The notes under the pieces: generated by a model
Seen by the model: the letters and a program-made list of their open reading frames with translations, nothing else
Told to the model about the DNA's origin: nothing
Databases searched by the model: none
Shown: piece after piece, positions 23,079 to 34,754 of the stretch
Position numbering within the stretch: the stretch's first letter is position 1
How the letters are laid out: each line of letters begins with the position of its first letter
Translations under genes and position numbers: made by a program
NCBI GenBank assembly: GCA_029948255.1
Contig: JALIZF010001790.1
Location: forward strand, 248,001 to 312,000
From: Telmatactis stephensoni
Taxonomy: Eukaryota > Cnidaria > Anthozoa > Actiniaria > Isophelliidae
DNA: 64,000 bases
Reading direction: 5' to 3'

Positions 23079-23532
23079 CAACATAAACACATGATGCTAT
23101 CAAAGCCGCAACATTGCAACCCGTCTGAAAGGCACTGGCCAGTTCTTCTACAGCACCAGCGATAGGGATCATTTGAGCAATCGAAATCATTGCCCAACCT
23201 GTTGCAATTCCATAGAGAATCACCCCAGCTATTCGAAGCTCTACGAGGTCAATCGCCACAACTGTAATGTTGGAGATAGTTAAAAGAATGGAAAACCAGA
23301 ACACTGATGCACGAAAGGAGATGTTTCTCACAATGAACGAACTGACCGTTTTACTGATTCCATTTGTAATTGTGAACGATATGACCACCACAGTTGAAGG
23401 GATCAGAGTTCCTGTGAGAATATCCTGAATCGCTAAGAAGACGACCAAAAATCGTGAAAATGTTATCCAAAGTCCAAAAGAAAAGAAGCAAAATATTGTT
23501 ACAGCATTGCTGCCCTGCCAGGGATGCGACAT
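23079..23532 (-). CDS. CLN3/battenin-like membrane protein, copy B, exon 1
   Basis: The exon starts at ATG (23532-23530) with MSHPWQGSNAV and encodes 151 residues plus one base, ending TTATGTTG|GTAAGT. It carries several membrane segments: ITFSRFLVVFLAI, PSTVVVISFTI, FWFSILLTISNITVVAIDL and VILYGIATGWAMISIAQM. The block AGAVEELASAFQTGCN matches the position of the conserved GTG turn in CLN3 proteins. The same exon appears intact in copy D and as a fragment at 31.2 kb. Intact frame and splice sites suggest a working gene. Confidence 0.7.
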
Positions 23533-23605
23533 CGTCGCTGGTGTGTATCACTCTAGACACTACCCGGTATTCAGTCTTGATGGATATAGATAAGTTTCTG
23601 TGGCT
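23533..23605 (-). promoter_or_regulatory. Conserved 5' flank of CLN3-like exon 1
   Basis: The bases upstream of the copy B ATG (ATCCATCAAGACTGA, TAGTGTCT, ATACACACCAGCGACGATG) recur before the exon-1 fragment at 31.24 kb. This marks a shared 5' UTR or promoter rather than chance. Confidence 0.5.
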
Positions 23606-23814
23606 CTTTGACAATTTGTCAGCATGTGGTAAATCTGCTCTTTTCATTAACACTCATAATGAGATGCAAAGATGTTTAGTAGTTCAACAATTAACAAAGA
23701 ACGTCACGGATTTGTTAATATGTGAAACACAAATGCCTCCCCTAAAAAGTGAATACTATAACCATTATCACGCTAGCTTGTCATAATAATCAGTCCCGGG
23801 AATCAGTCAGTCAG

Positions 23815-24190
23815 TTAACTTTATTTTACTACAATGTCTCATCAATATTACAATTGCTCTTCCTGAGAGTTGTATAAGATCATAAAAATTAATCAATTGT
23901 CAAATATAAGGATTAATTATGAAAAGAAAGATTACTTATCATGATTATTCGTATTATCTAAAAATTTCTTAAATTTATTCAAGGTACAGGCTTTACGATA
24001 CTCAGCAGGGAGTTTATTCCATAAAACAGATCCGCCGTAGCAAAAAGATCTCTTCCCTGCCTCAGAGTTAGGTCTGGGAACAAAGAGATTGGAACCAGAA
24101 TTCCTTAAATTATGAGAATGTACATCATTTACAGAAGTAAAAATATTCTTCAAATAAGAAGGCAATAAATCTGTTTGTATTTTATACATA
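23815..24190 (-). pseudogene. LINE 3' end fragment (reverse transcriptase C-terminus)
   Basis: The 85-residue frame (23932-24189) has LPSYLKNIF...HSHNLRNS...KRSFCYGGSVLWNKLPAEYR...NKFKKFL, the C-terminal signature of Jockey/CR1-type LINE proteins. It is cut off at the 5' side. It abuts a (TAA)n tract and another LINE. Confidence 0.75.
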
Positions 24191-24198
24191 TTTAATAT

Positions 24199-24241
24199 AT
24201 TTTATTTATAATAATAAATAATAATAATAATAATAATAATA
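24199..24241. repeat. (AAT)n microsatellite
   Basis: About a dozen ATA/AAT units between two LINE fragments. Confidence 0.9.
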
Positions 24242-24599
24242 ATAGGCTTTATTTCCAGAGGGTAAAACACATGACAGTAGTTTTACAAACACTGATAACT
24301 CTGTGGCCCTCAAAAACTACATATAAATATATAATCTACAGCTATGAATTTTGAAATTTAAAAACACTACTTAATAAATATATAAATATATAAAGGCGAT
24401 TTGAAAATGTATTTTTCAAAACCACATATTAAAAACAACATTTCAAGATGTTATAAATAGAAAAAGTAAACAAAGATAAATTACAATTTTATGATATATC
24501 ATATCATACTAATATAATAAATTAATGTTCAAATTTTATCAAAATAACATAGAATAATAAATGAATGAATAAATAAATGCTCAAATTCGTCATATATCA

Positions 24600-25876
24600 C
24601 AAATAAATAAATAAATGCTCAAATTCGTCATATATCACAAATATTATGTTAAATGTTCAATTGGTTGGCTGCTTTTTGGTCTGTGAGAAGTTTTCTATAT
24701 AGACAGCTTTTAAAACTGGACACCGATCCACTTTCTCTAACTTGGATACCAAGAGAGTTCCATTCTGTGATCGTTCTGACAGCGTAAGTCCTTCCTCCCT
24801 CGGTTTTCCTTTTGTATTTGGGACATATGAAATTTAGATTTGAGTATCGTAAGACTCTTTGATGGAGAGATGAGTTTTTTGGCAATAGTTCATCTATGTA
24901 TCCTGGAGTAGCATAGTTATCGCTTAAACGCTTATATGCCAGAGCATTTCGTTTGATGTAAGATTGCTTTGAAAAGGGGAGCCAGTTCAGTCTGTTGAAC
25001 AAATCTATTGATGGAGTGTTCTTTTCTGAGTCAAGTATAATTCTCGCTGCCCGTTTTTGTAATTTCAGAACACGATGTAAGTTTTCCTTTGAACAGTTAT
25101 CCCAAACCATGCTTCCATACATCATGACCGGTTTTATCACGTCATTAAAGTATGTTTCCCTTTGATACCGCTTAAGGTATGGACTGATATGTTTGAGGAG
25201 CCCAATCCGTTTAGACAATTTCTTACAGAGCTCATCGATATGGCAATCATATGATAATTCTGTGTCGAGTATGACTCCTAACAGCTTGTGTGATTTGACA
25301 TCAGTAAGTTCGTTTTCCTTTAGAGATAATGCCAAAGGTGGTATTCCATCTGCGTTATCAAACTTCTTTACAATCCATTTTCCCGTTACTAGAAGGGACT
25401 TCGTCTTCTTCGTGTTGATGATCATCTTGTTGTCTTGAGCCCATTTATGTACTGCGTCAAGGTCTTGATTTAGACCATGGGTCAGAGTTGGTATTTCAGA
25501 GAAATTTGAACTTGCAGTAAGTGTAGTGTCATCAGCAAAAATGTCTACACAGGAATTGGATAGATTAAGTGGGATATCGTTCACAAAAATCATAAATAAA
25601 ACTGGTCCTAAGACAGATCCTTGTGGAACCCCTTGTTTAATTGGTAAAGAGTCTGACAGTTTACCATCTAAGGATACAAACTGCTGTCTATCTGTAAGAT
25701 AGGAGGTGAACCATGACATAGCTGAAGCGCTGACTCTGTACAGGTGCAATTTGGCTAACAAACACCATTCCAGTAACGTTGTCTTTGTCTAGGTTGAACA
25801 ATATTTGGTCAGTGAGTTTTATCAGTGCTGATTCAGTAGAATGTCCTTCACGAAACGCGGACTGAGAGTCGTACAA
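24600..25876 (-). pseudogene. 5'-truncated LINE with reverse transcriptase domain
   Basis: The 370-codon frame 24649-25761 contains QGVPQGSVLGPVLF (motif B), FADDTT (catalytic motif C), LLGVILDTELSYDCHI and the WNSLG...SSFK tail. A second frame, 25688-25876, has QSAFREGHSTESALIKL and ends at MVFV. The two overlap where the motif A region (DFSKAFD type) should be: it is missing, with a frame change near 25760. So one catalytic Asp is lost and the element is dead. The endonuclease half is absent (5' truncation). Low-complexity 3' DNA runs to about 24600. Confidence 0.85.
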
Positions 25877-26248
25877 CAGGCGATGTTTACAATCGAAAAA
25901 ACGAATTCACCATCAAAATTCATCACCTTGATAGTGGTAAAATTGCAGAGTTTCATATAGATTGCCCTTAACTGAACTGACAATTTTTTCCCCAAACTTT
26001 TTTCTGAACTTGTGAATTCCAATTCCGCTCGATGCACTCATCCTTTGCCGATATTTTGATATAGCTATTTCAATTAACGTTGTCTCTGAAAAGCCTAAAG
26101 GCTAAAGCCTTTCAAATATCTTTTGTGTACTTACAAACTTCTCTGTCGGCTATCTGAGAAATTAAGGAATATGTGTCCAAGTTGTAGAATTTGCAAGCAT
26201 ACAGTGAGCTGCTTGACTACATGAATACAACTATGTAATTAAGTCAAG

Positions 26249-26698
26249 ATGGCGACAGGACGTATTTTTATCCTGCTCTACGTATTGACCTACTTCACAC
26301 CGTCGAATATCAAAGTTACCTCGCCATGTACCTTGCCTGTGCTTTATAAAGCTAATATACAGCTTTCCCTCTGTCGTTCAAGTTCTTTGAAGCTACCAGT
26401 CATTAACCGCACCAAACGTGGCTCTACTGTGGCTGTCTTACCATTTGACGCCAATGTCAGTCTCCCTGCCTTTTTCGCAATTTGTGCTGACGTTCATCCC
26501 AACCCAGGTTTTGATTGTGCAGAGGTGAAACGATGTACAAGAGTGCAACCTCTTAACTCTAGGTCTTCTTCAGATTCTAATGTCTGGGCGAGTAAAAATA
26601 CGGATACGAGAATTACAAACAATCTCATTCTTCAACACTCCAATTATTCAGGACACCTTTGCAGTTACCATCATCACCCGTCTTTGAATTGGATCTAA
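26249..26698 (+). pseudogene. LINE N-terminal region with 2A-like motif
   Basis: The frame starts MATGRIFILLYVLTYF, with a hydrophobic start, and reaches FFAICADVHPNPGF at about residues 82-95. DVHPNPG|P is the 2A ribosome-skipping type motif known from the start of CR1/L2 and sea-urchin LINE proteins; here the last Pro is Phe, so skipping is likely lost. It overlaps the next frame (26659) by 40 bases, consistent with a frameshift. Confidence 0.7.
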
Positions 26699-28101
26699 TG
26701 GACATATTTCTACATGCCTACAACAATATTAATTCTACCTTACAAAACGAAGAAACTCATTTACAGGATTTATTTTTTTCTGCCTTAAAGAACATTCAAA
26801 TCTGCTTAAATTATTCAGTTTCAACTCTGAATACTAATCATACAATTCAAGACAATGGTATCTCAATTCCCGTGAGAATTATAACACGACCCGCGAAATT
26901 ATCGACAAAGAAATCTGCAAATGACTGTACCAGAAACATCAACAATCTCATCAACATCCAAACCTCCACTCGTTTCTCAAGTCACCTGAGTTATAACCAG
27001 CCTAAATCCTCGGAGCATGGTGGTCAACGTAAGCGAATAAGTACAGCCCATCTAAATGCAGAGTCATTGAAAAATAGAGACCGCTTCACCGAAGTCAAGG
27101 AATTGGCTCTCGAGAAAGGTTTTGATGTCTTGTCATTCTCCGAGACGTGGTTTAATACAAGTGTCACTAACACCAGTGTGCATCTTGAAGGCTACAACAT
27201 CTACCGCTTAGATCGATTACGTAAAAAAGGTGGAGGCGTTTGCGCTTACGTTAAAAGTACCCTCAAAGTGAAGGTCCTTAAGGATTTAACCCGGACATCG
27301 GATTCAGGTTTGCATCAACTGTGGCTCCAAATACAACATAAACATCTTAAGTCTGTGATTATCTGTATTGTTTACAGACCTCCGGATTGTGCCATCTCTT
27401 GCCTGGCCGACGATCTAATTAATGCCTTGTTATACTCACGCTCTTTCTCTGAATAAACCCATAGTACTTACAGGTGATCTAAAATGTGATCTACTGGTGG
27501 ACAATCCCCGAGGAGACGCCTTACGCACGTTCTGTGCAGCAGTGAACGCAACACAATTAATTAAAGACCCAACTAGAGTGACCAGATCGTCCTCTACGTT
27601 GACATTGTGTTGACTTCTGATTCTAGCCTTGTAAAAGACAGTGTGTATTGGATACGACTATCAGTGATCACTTTCTGGTTTACGCAGTTCTGGACTTAAA
27701 TATACCCAAATCCAAAGCATGCTATATCACCACCCGCAGCTACAAGAACTATAACGCAGAAAGGTTTTCTTCCGACATTTCGCACATCCCTTGGAACACC
27801 CTAGACCTGATGGATTCTCTTGATGCGAAGGTTGATGGCTTCAACGATCTATTCCTGGCTTGCCTTAATGACCACGCCCCAATCAAGACGGTCAAAGTCA
27901 AACGTAAATCAATTCCTTTCATCACAGATGATATCAGAAAATTGATGGCTACCAGAAATAATCTACACAGGATTGCTCGTCAGAGAGGATCCCTCAGTGA
28001 CTGGAATGCCTTCAAACAACAAAGGTGCATAGTAAAGTTAGCCCTTAAGAAAGCAGAAACCGAATATTACATGCAACCATCAGATCCTCTCCAACAAGAA
28101 C
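26659..28101 (+). pseudogene. LINE apurinic-type endonuclease domain, three frames
   Basis: The domain reads across 26659-27456, 27422-27613 and 27648-28075. Seen in order: STAHLNAESL, VLSFSETWFNTS (catalytic Glu), GGGVCAYVK, CIVYRPPD, TGDLKCDLLVD (usually GDxN), DPTRVTRSSSTL and TISDHFLVYAVL (SDH catalytic block). Frame changes at about 27430, 27600-27645 and 28075 break it. The GD-LK change at the usual Asn is also unusual. Function in life was nicking target DNA. Confidence 0.8.
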
Positions 28102-29889
28102 CTGAACAGTGCGTCACTATGGAAAACGATACGCCGTGCCCTACCAACAAAATCAAATCCTAATCTTGAATATACTAAAGACACTTCTGCTCTAGCAGAG
28201 AAGTTCAACCGTTTCTTCATATCCGTAGGGGAAAAAGCCTCGTCTGCATCAGAAAAACTCGCCGAAACGTATGGCCTACGCACCCTACCTGATACGTTCA
28301 GTTCAAGCCTATCTAATCTTCCTCGTGATGAACTGTTTGAATTCAGACCAGTTCTTTGTTCAGATGTTCGTAAGGTGATTATGGACATTCCTAATAATAA
28401 AGCTCCAGGATACGATAAAGTTTCAGTCTCAGTCATCAAGGACTGTTTGCCCCACATATTGCCTACCATCACAAGTATCATAAACCTGTCGTTGGAGTCG
28501 TCCATTTTTCCACGTGCATGGAAGAAGGCTGAAGTCGTCCCTCATCTTAAGGAAGGTGACCATGAGGTGCCAGATAACAATAGACCAATCTCGCTCCTCC
28601 CTGTACTATCAAAAGTGGCTGAGAAACTTGCATTACAACAGTACACTTCCTTCTTGTCAGATAAAAATCGCCTGACCAAACATCAAAGTGGTAACAAGAG
28701 ATATCATTCTACTGAGACCCTCAGCCTTTTGGTTACAGATCACCTTTTCAATGCTATTGATGAAAAGAAAGTTACAGCCATGGTACTTATTGACTTAAGT
28801 AAGGCGTTCGATAGCATCTGCCATACTACCTTACTAAACAAGCTTCAGGTACTAGGAACATCTACGAATGCCTTGGATTGGTTTCAAAGCTACCTTACAA
28901 ATAGGGAACAAACCACTCGCATTGGAACATCAATATCCTCGTCTTTAACTGTAACTCACGGCGTCCCACAGGGTTCCATTTTGGGACCCGTGCTATTCAG
29001 TTTATACATGAACGACCTACCTGATGCTATTAAAATCTGCTCAGTTGAGTCTTATGTTGATGACACGAAGCTCTTCTTATCCTTTGCAACTAATGACAAC
29101 GTTAACGCTCTTAGTCAGATTGGTCAAGACCTGAACAGAGTAGCAGAGTGGTGCTGCACTAATCGGCTACTCATCAATCCTCAAAAAACGAAGTTCATGC
29201 TCTTTGGCACAAGACAGTTGGTTGGAAGATTGAGTGGTATAACTATCCCCTTCCTTGGTAAAGAGTTATCTCCATCGCCCTCTTGCAAAGATTTGGGAGT
29301 GATATTTGATAATTACCTATCGTTTAATGATCACATAGATTACCTATCATCTTCACTGTTAGGTAAACTGTGTCAAATCAACAGAGTCCGACACCTGTTT
29401 ACGAAAGATGTCCTTCTAGTCATTCTGAACTCTTTGGTATTCAGTAAGTTATTTTATTGTTCAACCGTGTGGTCGGGAACAACACAACAGAACATTCGCA
29501 AGCTGCAGCTATTACAGAACTTTGCTGCTAGAATATTAACTGGCAAAAGAAAGTATGACCATATCTCACCAGCCCTTAAGGAACTTAGTTGGTTACCAAT
29601 AAATGAAATGCTACAGCTCAGAGATGTCACCATGGTCTACAAATGTCTACATGGCCTCGTTCCAAATTACCTCGAAACCAAGTTGGTCAAGCGCTCTACC
29701 ATCCACCACTACAATACTAGGCAAAAGGACAACATAAACATTACACTCAAAAGAACATCAACAGCTCAGAGGTCCTTTTTTGACCACGCCATATCCTCAT
29801 GGAACAATTTAAGCGACGATACTAAAAACAGTACAAACATTACTAGTTTTAAACGTTCTGCCCGAAGTGAATTGTGGGCCCGTCTATAA
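28102..29889 (+). pseudogene. LINE reverse transcriptase
   Basis: The frame is open from about 28102. It has AEKFNRFFISVGE, IPNNKAPGYDKVS (motif 0/1), NNRPISLLPVLSKVAEK (motif 2), LIDLSKAFDSI (motif A Asp), THGVPQGSILGPVLFSLYMN (motif B), YVDDTKLF (motif C, YxDD) and CKDLGVIFD. The tail has SWNNLSDD...TSFKRSARSELW. The domain itself is intact; the upstream endonuclease is not. Confidence 0.9.
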
Positions 29890-30284
29890 TTAATTGCTGT
29901 TTTAATCCTAATAGTCCATATATTTTTGATAAATTACTTATTTCTTACCATACAATGTATTCTCATTAGAATTTATATCTATATACCCATTTTTGTAAAT
30001 TAGTATTGAAAATCCCTTTTGGGAATTACTAATAAACGTATTGTATTGTTGTATTGTATTGTAGGTTTTTATTGTAATGATGTCACGGTGATAAAATGTT
30101 TCATGAATTCCGCTCTCAAAGCTTTAGGCTTTAGGCTTTTTTTCAGCGACAACGTTAATTGAATTAGCTATATAAGCCATTGAAATTGCTGTTTCAAATT
30201 ATCATACTCGGAGCCACTAGGAGGGTTTACAAAATTAGGCAAACAAGAACTGACGGCCGGCGTATCGGAATTCACAAGTTCAGA

Positions 30285-31080
30285 AAAAACTGTGGACAAT
30301 ATATGGAGATGCTTGACGACCAAAACAACGTCTGAACACGAAGTAAGCGGCATAAAAAATTACGCTTTTATAATTTATTTTGGATAACTTACAATGCTTT
30401 AATGGCCATGAAATATGTAGGATTAAGAAACGACTTGGAGAAAACGCTGATACTGAAGTTCAAAAAATTAATTGAGGGAATCTTAAGTTTTCTAGCTTTT
30501 TATAAAGAAAAGTGAAATGATAAACAATAGATGAAAAGGCGCACCTCTATCAACTTGACCTAAATTCAGATTTCTCAAAATCCTGCGACGCAATTTTGTT
30601 CTACTTTTCCAAACGAACAGTTATTGAATCTGTCAACAATATGAGCTCAAAGAAAGCTTTTTCCGAGTCCTAAAAGTAAGGTTTTCGGCCAAGTATTACT
30701 GAATGCTTGGAATTGTTTACTTTTTTGATGCGTAAAAGTTCAAGCGCGTTTTATTCGAAAACGCTTCCATAGAAATCGTTGAAGCTGAGTAAGAGTGCAG
30801 AACATGATCTAGATTTTATGAACCAATAAGTGCGGTTTTATACAAAACTCTAATTTTCCAAAAAATCGGGTTTATGAAAATCGCCATGCAGCCACTATAA
30901 ATTATTGAAAACTCCAATCAAAATGATTTAAACGTCAAAAGAAACTTTAATCTATCTTTAGACTTGCTGTGGAATTTTTTTTTGAAATTAGTTTTTTTGC
31001 CGCCACGCATTTTGCGATCAAACAGCGAAGGTGCGCCTCAAACGCAAAACCCAGTCGAGACACCTTAACGAACTTCGTCA
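30285..31080 (+). repeat. Interspersed repeat shared with the intron of copy D
   Basis: It shares GGAGATGCTTGACGACCAAA, GAAGTAAGCGGC, ATGAAATATGTAGGATTAAG (one or two changes) and, further on, AAAATCGCCATGC, AGACTTGCTGTGGAAT and AAACCCAGTCGAG with 42850-43620. This is a half copy of the fold-back element there. Confidence 0.75.
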
Positions 31081-31240
31081 TAACGGACAAAAACGTTTTA
31101 TGGCTGAACTGAAGATCTCGAGTTTCATTGGCTGACTGAGACCCTTTCCACACGGAGACGTTTTGATTTACATGTTTCGTCCACACGAAAACACTGGCGT
31201 TTTCATTGTAAACGCTCAAGCCTGTAAATTAAATCTCTAT

Positions 31241-31497
31241 TTAGATCCATCAAGACTGAGTAGTGTCTTGGGTAATACACATCAGCGACGATGTGCATCG
31301 ACACATATATATATAACATTTTCACGATTTGTAGTCGTCTTCTTAGCGATTAAGGATATTCTCACAGGAACTCTGATCCCTTCAACTGTGGTGGTCATAT
31401 CGTTCACAATTACAAATGGAATCAGTAAAACGGTCAGTCCATTCATTGTGAGAAACATCTCCTTTCGTGCATCAATGTTCTGGTCGTCCATCTATGA
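31241..31497 (+). pseudogene. CLN3-like exon 1 fragment, copy C
   Basis: From about 31315 it translates ITFSRFVVVFLAIKDILTGT...SKTVSPFIVRNISFRASMFWSSI, nearly the same as copy B exon 1, then breaks off into YDHCG-stop. The start region is rearranged after the conserved GCGACGATG, replacing the first ~20 codons with ACATATATATA. The second half of the exon and its donor are missing. It faces the opposite way to the copy C exon 2 at 33.4 kb. Confidence 0.85.
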
Positions 31498-31854
31498 CCA
31501 TTGTGGATGAATCCGCAAATCCGTTCTTAAAAATATCATTATCCGAGAATCCGCACGTAAAAGAAGGCTCAATCCGCCGCCGATCCGCAAGCCCAATGTC
31601 CCCCTCTTTTCTGTACGTTGAACTATGCTTAAGTTTAGACAAATCTTCAGTACATATGTAATGACATTTTGTTTTTACAGATGACCTTCTTGCACTACTT
31701 TTAATAATCAAAGCTATAAGAAATTGATTTTGGATTTCCTTTTGAACTTATTTCAACCCCACTAATGTGTAAATGCAACTCAAGTTTGGGTCTGGAATGC
31801 TTTTAATGAAGAAACTGATAGCACAAAAAGGAATTTTGAACAATTTTTCCATGT
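31498..31854. other. Unassigned DNA after the exon fragment
   Basis: A stretch rich in GAATCCGCA/GATCCGCA motifs at 31507-31595 suggests a short decayed repeat; no gene supported. Confidence 0.35.
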
Positions 31855-32856
31855 TCTTCGTTGTCGCGCGTCCAAATGAAAAAGGAATCGTTTCGTAAGA
31901 AATAAAAAGAAAAATCAAATGGAAGATGTTTATCCGGGACAACATGTATATCTGAGTTCCTTCCTGTTTTTGGCAAAACTACTCAACTTTTAACATATCA
32001 TGCATCTTCAATATCTCATATATTCTTCATACGCGTTTATAGAAAAAAACTCGACACATTCTATACGATGTAATCCATCCATCCATCCATTCATTTATTA
32101 ATTCATTCATTCATTCTTTCATTCATCTATTCATTAATTTCATAGAGAGTAACTCGACATATTATATACGATGAAATTCATCCATCCATCCATTCATTCA
32201 TTCATTTATTTATTCATTCATTCATTTCATAGAGTAGCTCGACACATGATATTCGATAAAAGCCGTTTATATATTTATTTATTTATTTATTTATTTATTT
32301 ATATTTGTTTGTTTGTTTGTTTGTTTAAAGGTTTGTTTGTTTGTTTCATTAATTCATTTAAGGTTCATTTAGTTTAAGGTTCATTAATTTCATAGAGAGT
32401 AACTCTTCGTTGTCGCGCGTCCAAATGAAAAAGGAATCGTTTCTTAAGAAATAAAAAGAAAAATCAAATGGAAGATGTTTATCCGGGACAACATGTATAT
32501 CTGAGTTCCTTCCTGTTTTTGGCAAAACTACTCAACTTTTAACATATCATGCATCTTCCATATCTCAAATATTCTTCATACGCGTTTATAGAAAAAAAAC
32601 TCGACACATTCTATACGATGTAATCCATCCATCCATCCATCCATTCATTCATTTATTCATTCATTCATTCTTTCTTTCATTCATCTATTCATTAACTTCA
32701 TAGAGAGTAACTCGACATATTATATACGATGAAATCTATCCATCCATCCATTCATTCATTCATTTATTTATTCATTCATTCATTTCATAGAGTAGCTCGA
32801 CACATGATATTCGATAAAAGCCGTTTATATATTTATTCATTTATTTATTTGTTCAT

Positions 32857-32939
<83 letters not shown>

Positions 32940-32990
32940 TTATTTATATTTGTTTGTTTGTTTGCTTGTTTAAAGGTCTGTCTGTTTGTT
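31855..32990. repeat. Tandem duplication of ~550 bp with embedded microsatellites
   Basis: The unit starting TCTTCGTTGTCGCGCGTCCA at about 31855 recurs at about 32405, almost identical through GTTTATCCGGGACAACATG, then (ATTC/ATCC)n, (TTTA)n and (TTTG)n. Frames across the simple repeats translate to FIYLFI runs and are not genes. Confidence 0.9.
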
Positions 32991-33024
32991 TGTTTGTTTA
33001 TTGTTTATTTTTTTATTTATACAT

Positions 33025-33055
<31 letters not shown>
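32838..33055 (+). repeat. (TTTA)n microsatellite, long
   Basis: More than 100 bases of near-perfect TTTA units, then TTTG and TTTA again. Confidence 0.95.
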
Positions 33056-33409
33056 GAAACTTTCCTTAGCTAACATACAATAACAGATAATGACTGGCAC
33101 AACAAAAAACTAATAGACTCTTAGGGTTCCAGCAAGGTCGTCATTAACAAAAGCATTTTATTTAATCTTATTTCCCCGTTCTAATATTTGAATATCGAAA
33201 CAAATTCCAAAAATTAATATTAACAGTAATAATAATAATAGTTATAATAATAATAACAGTAATAATAACTATTATTATTAGGTAATTATATAGCACATTT
33301 CACAAAGTCTCAATGCGCTCTACAATGTAGAAATCGTAATACTCTCACACACGTCACTCATGATTGTTGTGATTTAGGTGTTAAACGTCATAAGTATGAG
33401 AGTCTCTAC

Positions 33410-34247
33410 TCATTTGCAACCCAGGTTTTCACTCCATCCCAGGCTAGAGTGGGATCTTGCAAAGCAAAATCTCCCTTGTAGTAGTCTATTTGTGCAATGA
33501 TCTCTGAGGTATTTCTCTATAAACAGTCCTAACAACCCCGCTAACGACCCACATCATGTCCAACTTCAACCATTCCCAAAGCAATGCCTTTATCCGTTGT
33601 GTCGACGAAAATATCAGCTGTCGAGGCAAGACTATGGACAATAGTCGATCCATGTAGAATCCCTTGGGTGAAACACAAAATCAACACGATGTAAACACTA
33701 GAGACAAAACGATACCACGATGCAACTAAGAAAAACAACAAATGACCAATATTGAGGAGAACAAGAATCCAAGTCCTTCGAATCTTGAAGACGCTGAGCC
33801 AATGAGGACACAAACAGGAAATCAAAAGTAGCTCAATGCCGCCGAGTAAACGCCCTCCATCGTGCATAAACGTGTAATATACATAGTGATCTCGTATTTC
33901 AAATGGTGCAGAATGAAATGCTAATGTAGTGTTTATAGCTTGTATCGAAAGCATTATGATGAAAAAACTCAAAGAGCAATAACTTATGTATGGGAAGGTT
34001 TTAACAAAAAACACCAGCTTCGACAATGTCTTGGAGCGCGTCGCTGTGTCGTTCTCGTCGAGGTCTTCATTGGAATCAGTGGATACTGGGATGTACTGGG
34101 TTGTTTCCACATCGTTAGCAGTTTTGCTTGAACTGTTTTGTGAATGACTTTTCTCAAGAACAAGGTAGAAAGCAAATGGCAGAAGACAAACTGGAATACA
34201 GCCAGCGATGACCTTTCGTGGAGCCACACACACGTGTACTGTCAATA
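33410..34247 (-). pseudogene. CLN3-like exon 2, copy C, with 4-bp deletion
   Basis: The acceptor TTTCTTTGCAG and start (VLTVHVCVAPRK) are intact. The exon is 838 bases against 842 in copies D and E. The missing four bases are at about 33543: GTGGGTCGTTAGCGGGG where the others read GTGGGTCGTTTGGCAGCGG. This creates a stop right after HDVGR and removes the last ~45 residues. No exon 1 lies upstream on this strand. The ~95 bases before the acceptor, including a C/G run, match copy D. Confidence 0.9.
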
Positions 34248-34754
34248 CTGCAAAGAAATTCAACAGTAGTCAGTTAGTTATAAAATAAAGCTAATCTTGA
34301 AACGAAGATGGGTAATGGGGGGGGGGGGGGGGTGTCACACGATTTTTATATTGATATGTTTTGGCTATGAAATCGCTACATAATCGTGTATGGAATGCTG
34401 ATCCAAAATTCGTCTCGGTCGCTTTTCGAAATGTCCAAGTGGACACACTTCTATACAACTATTAAATCGGCAAATTTCCTGTTGTTGATTTCAGTCTCAG
34501 CTTCTATGTTTTGAAGGGTCAATGTTTGTGCAAATAAATGTATGTTTTATTTCTTTTGAAACGCTCTGCAAAACGTTAGAGTGCGTGATTGAATTCCACT
34601 AACAACAAAATGGAGAGCCAGAAAATGCAGACCAAGAAAATGCAGTTCGATAAAATGCAGACCGCTAGGCAAATGCATTGCAAAGATTGAATTAAAAAAG
34701 TGATGATCGCCTTATTTACAGCAACCAACCATTAGAACATAAACAGTAATTGAT

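Larger units (their letters stand above)
26209..30064 (+). mobile_element. Nearly full-length L2/CR1-like LINE, frameshifted
   Basis: The element is about 3.85 kb, bounded on both sides by halves of a MITE. It has a short 5' UTR with a CAAGATGGCGAC (YY1-like) motif, an N-terminal region with a 2A-like motif, an AP-type endonuclease, a reverse transcriptase, and a 3' end in (TATTG)n-like repeats at about 30037-30062. At least three frame changes in the endonuclease half show it is inactive. Clade assignment is by motif only. Confidence 0.85.
26069..30172. mobile_element. MITE split by a LINE insertion
   Basis: The left end TTCAATTAACGTTGTCTCTG (from 26069) and inverted right end (CAGCGACAACGTTAATTGAA, ending about 30172) match the uninterrupted relative at 47346-47806. 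That relative shows that the MITE sequence CATACAGTGAG at 26208 continues at about 30065 (GTTTTTATTGTAATGATG). The 3.85 kb between is the LINE. Confidence 0.75.

Noticed and set aside
28080..28505. Minus-strand 141-codon frame
   Set aside because: It is antisense to the LINE reverse transcriptase region, which has clear motifs.
32171..33073. Frames translating to long Phe/Ile/Tyr/Leu runs
   Set aside because: They are (TTTA)n and (ATTC)n microsatellites, not membrane proteins.
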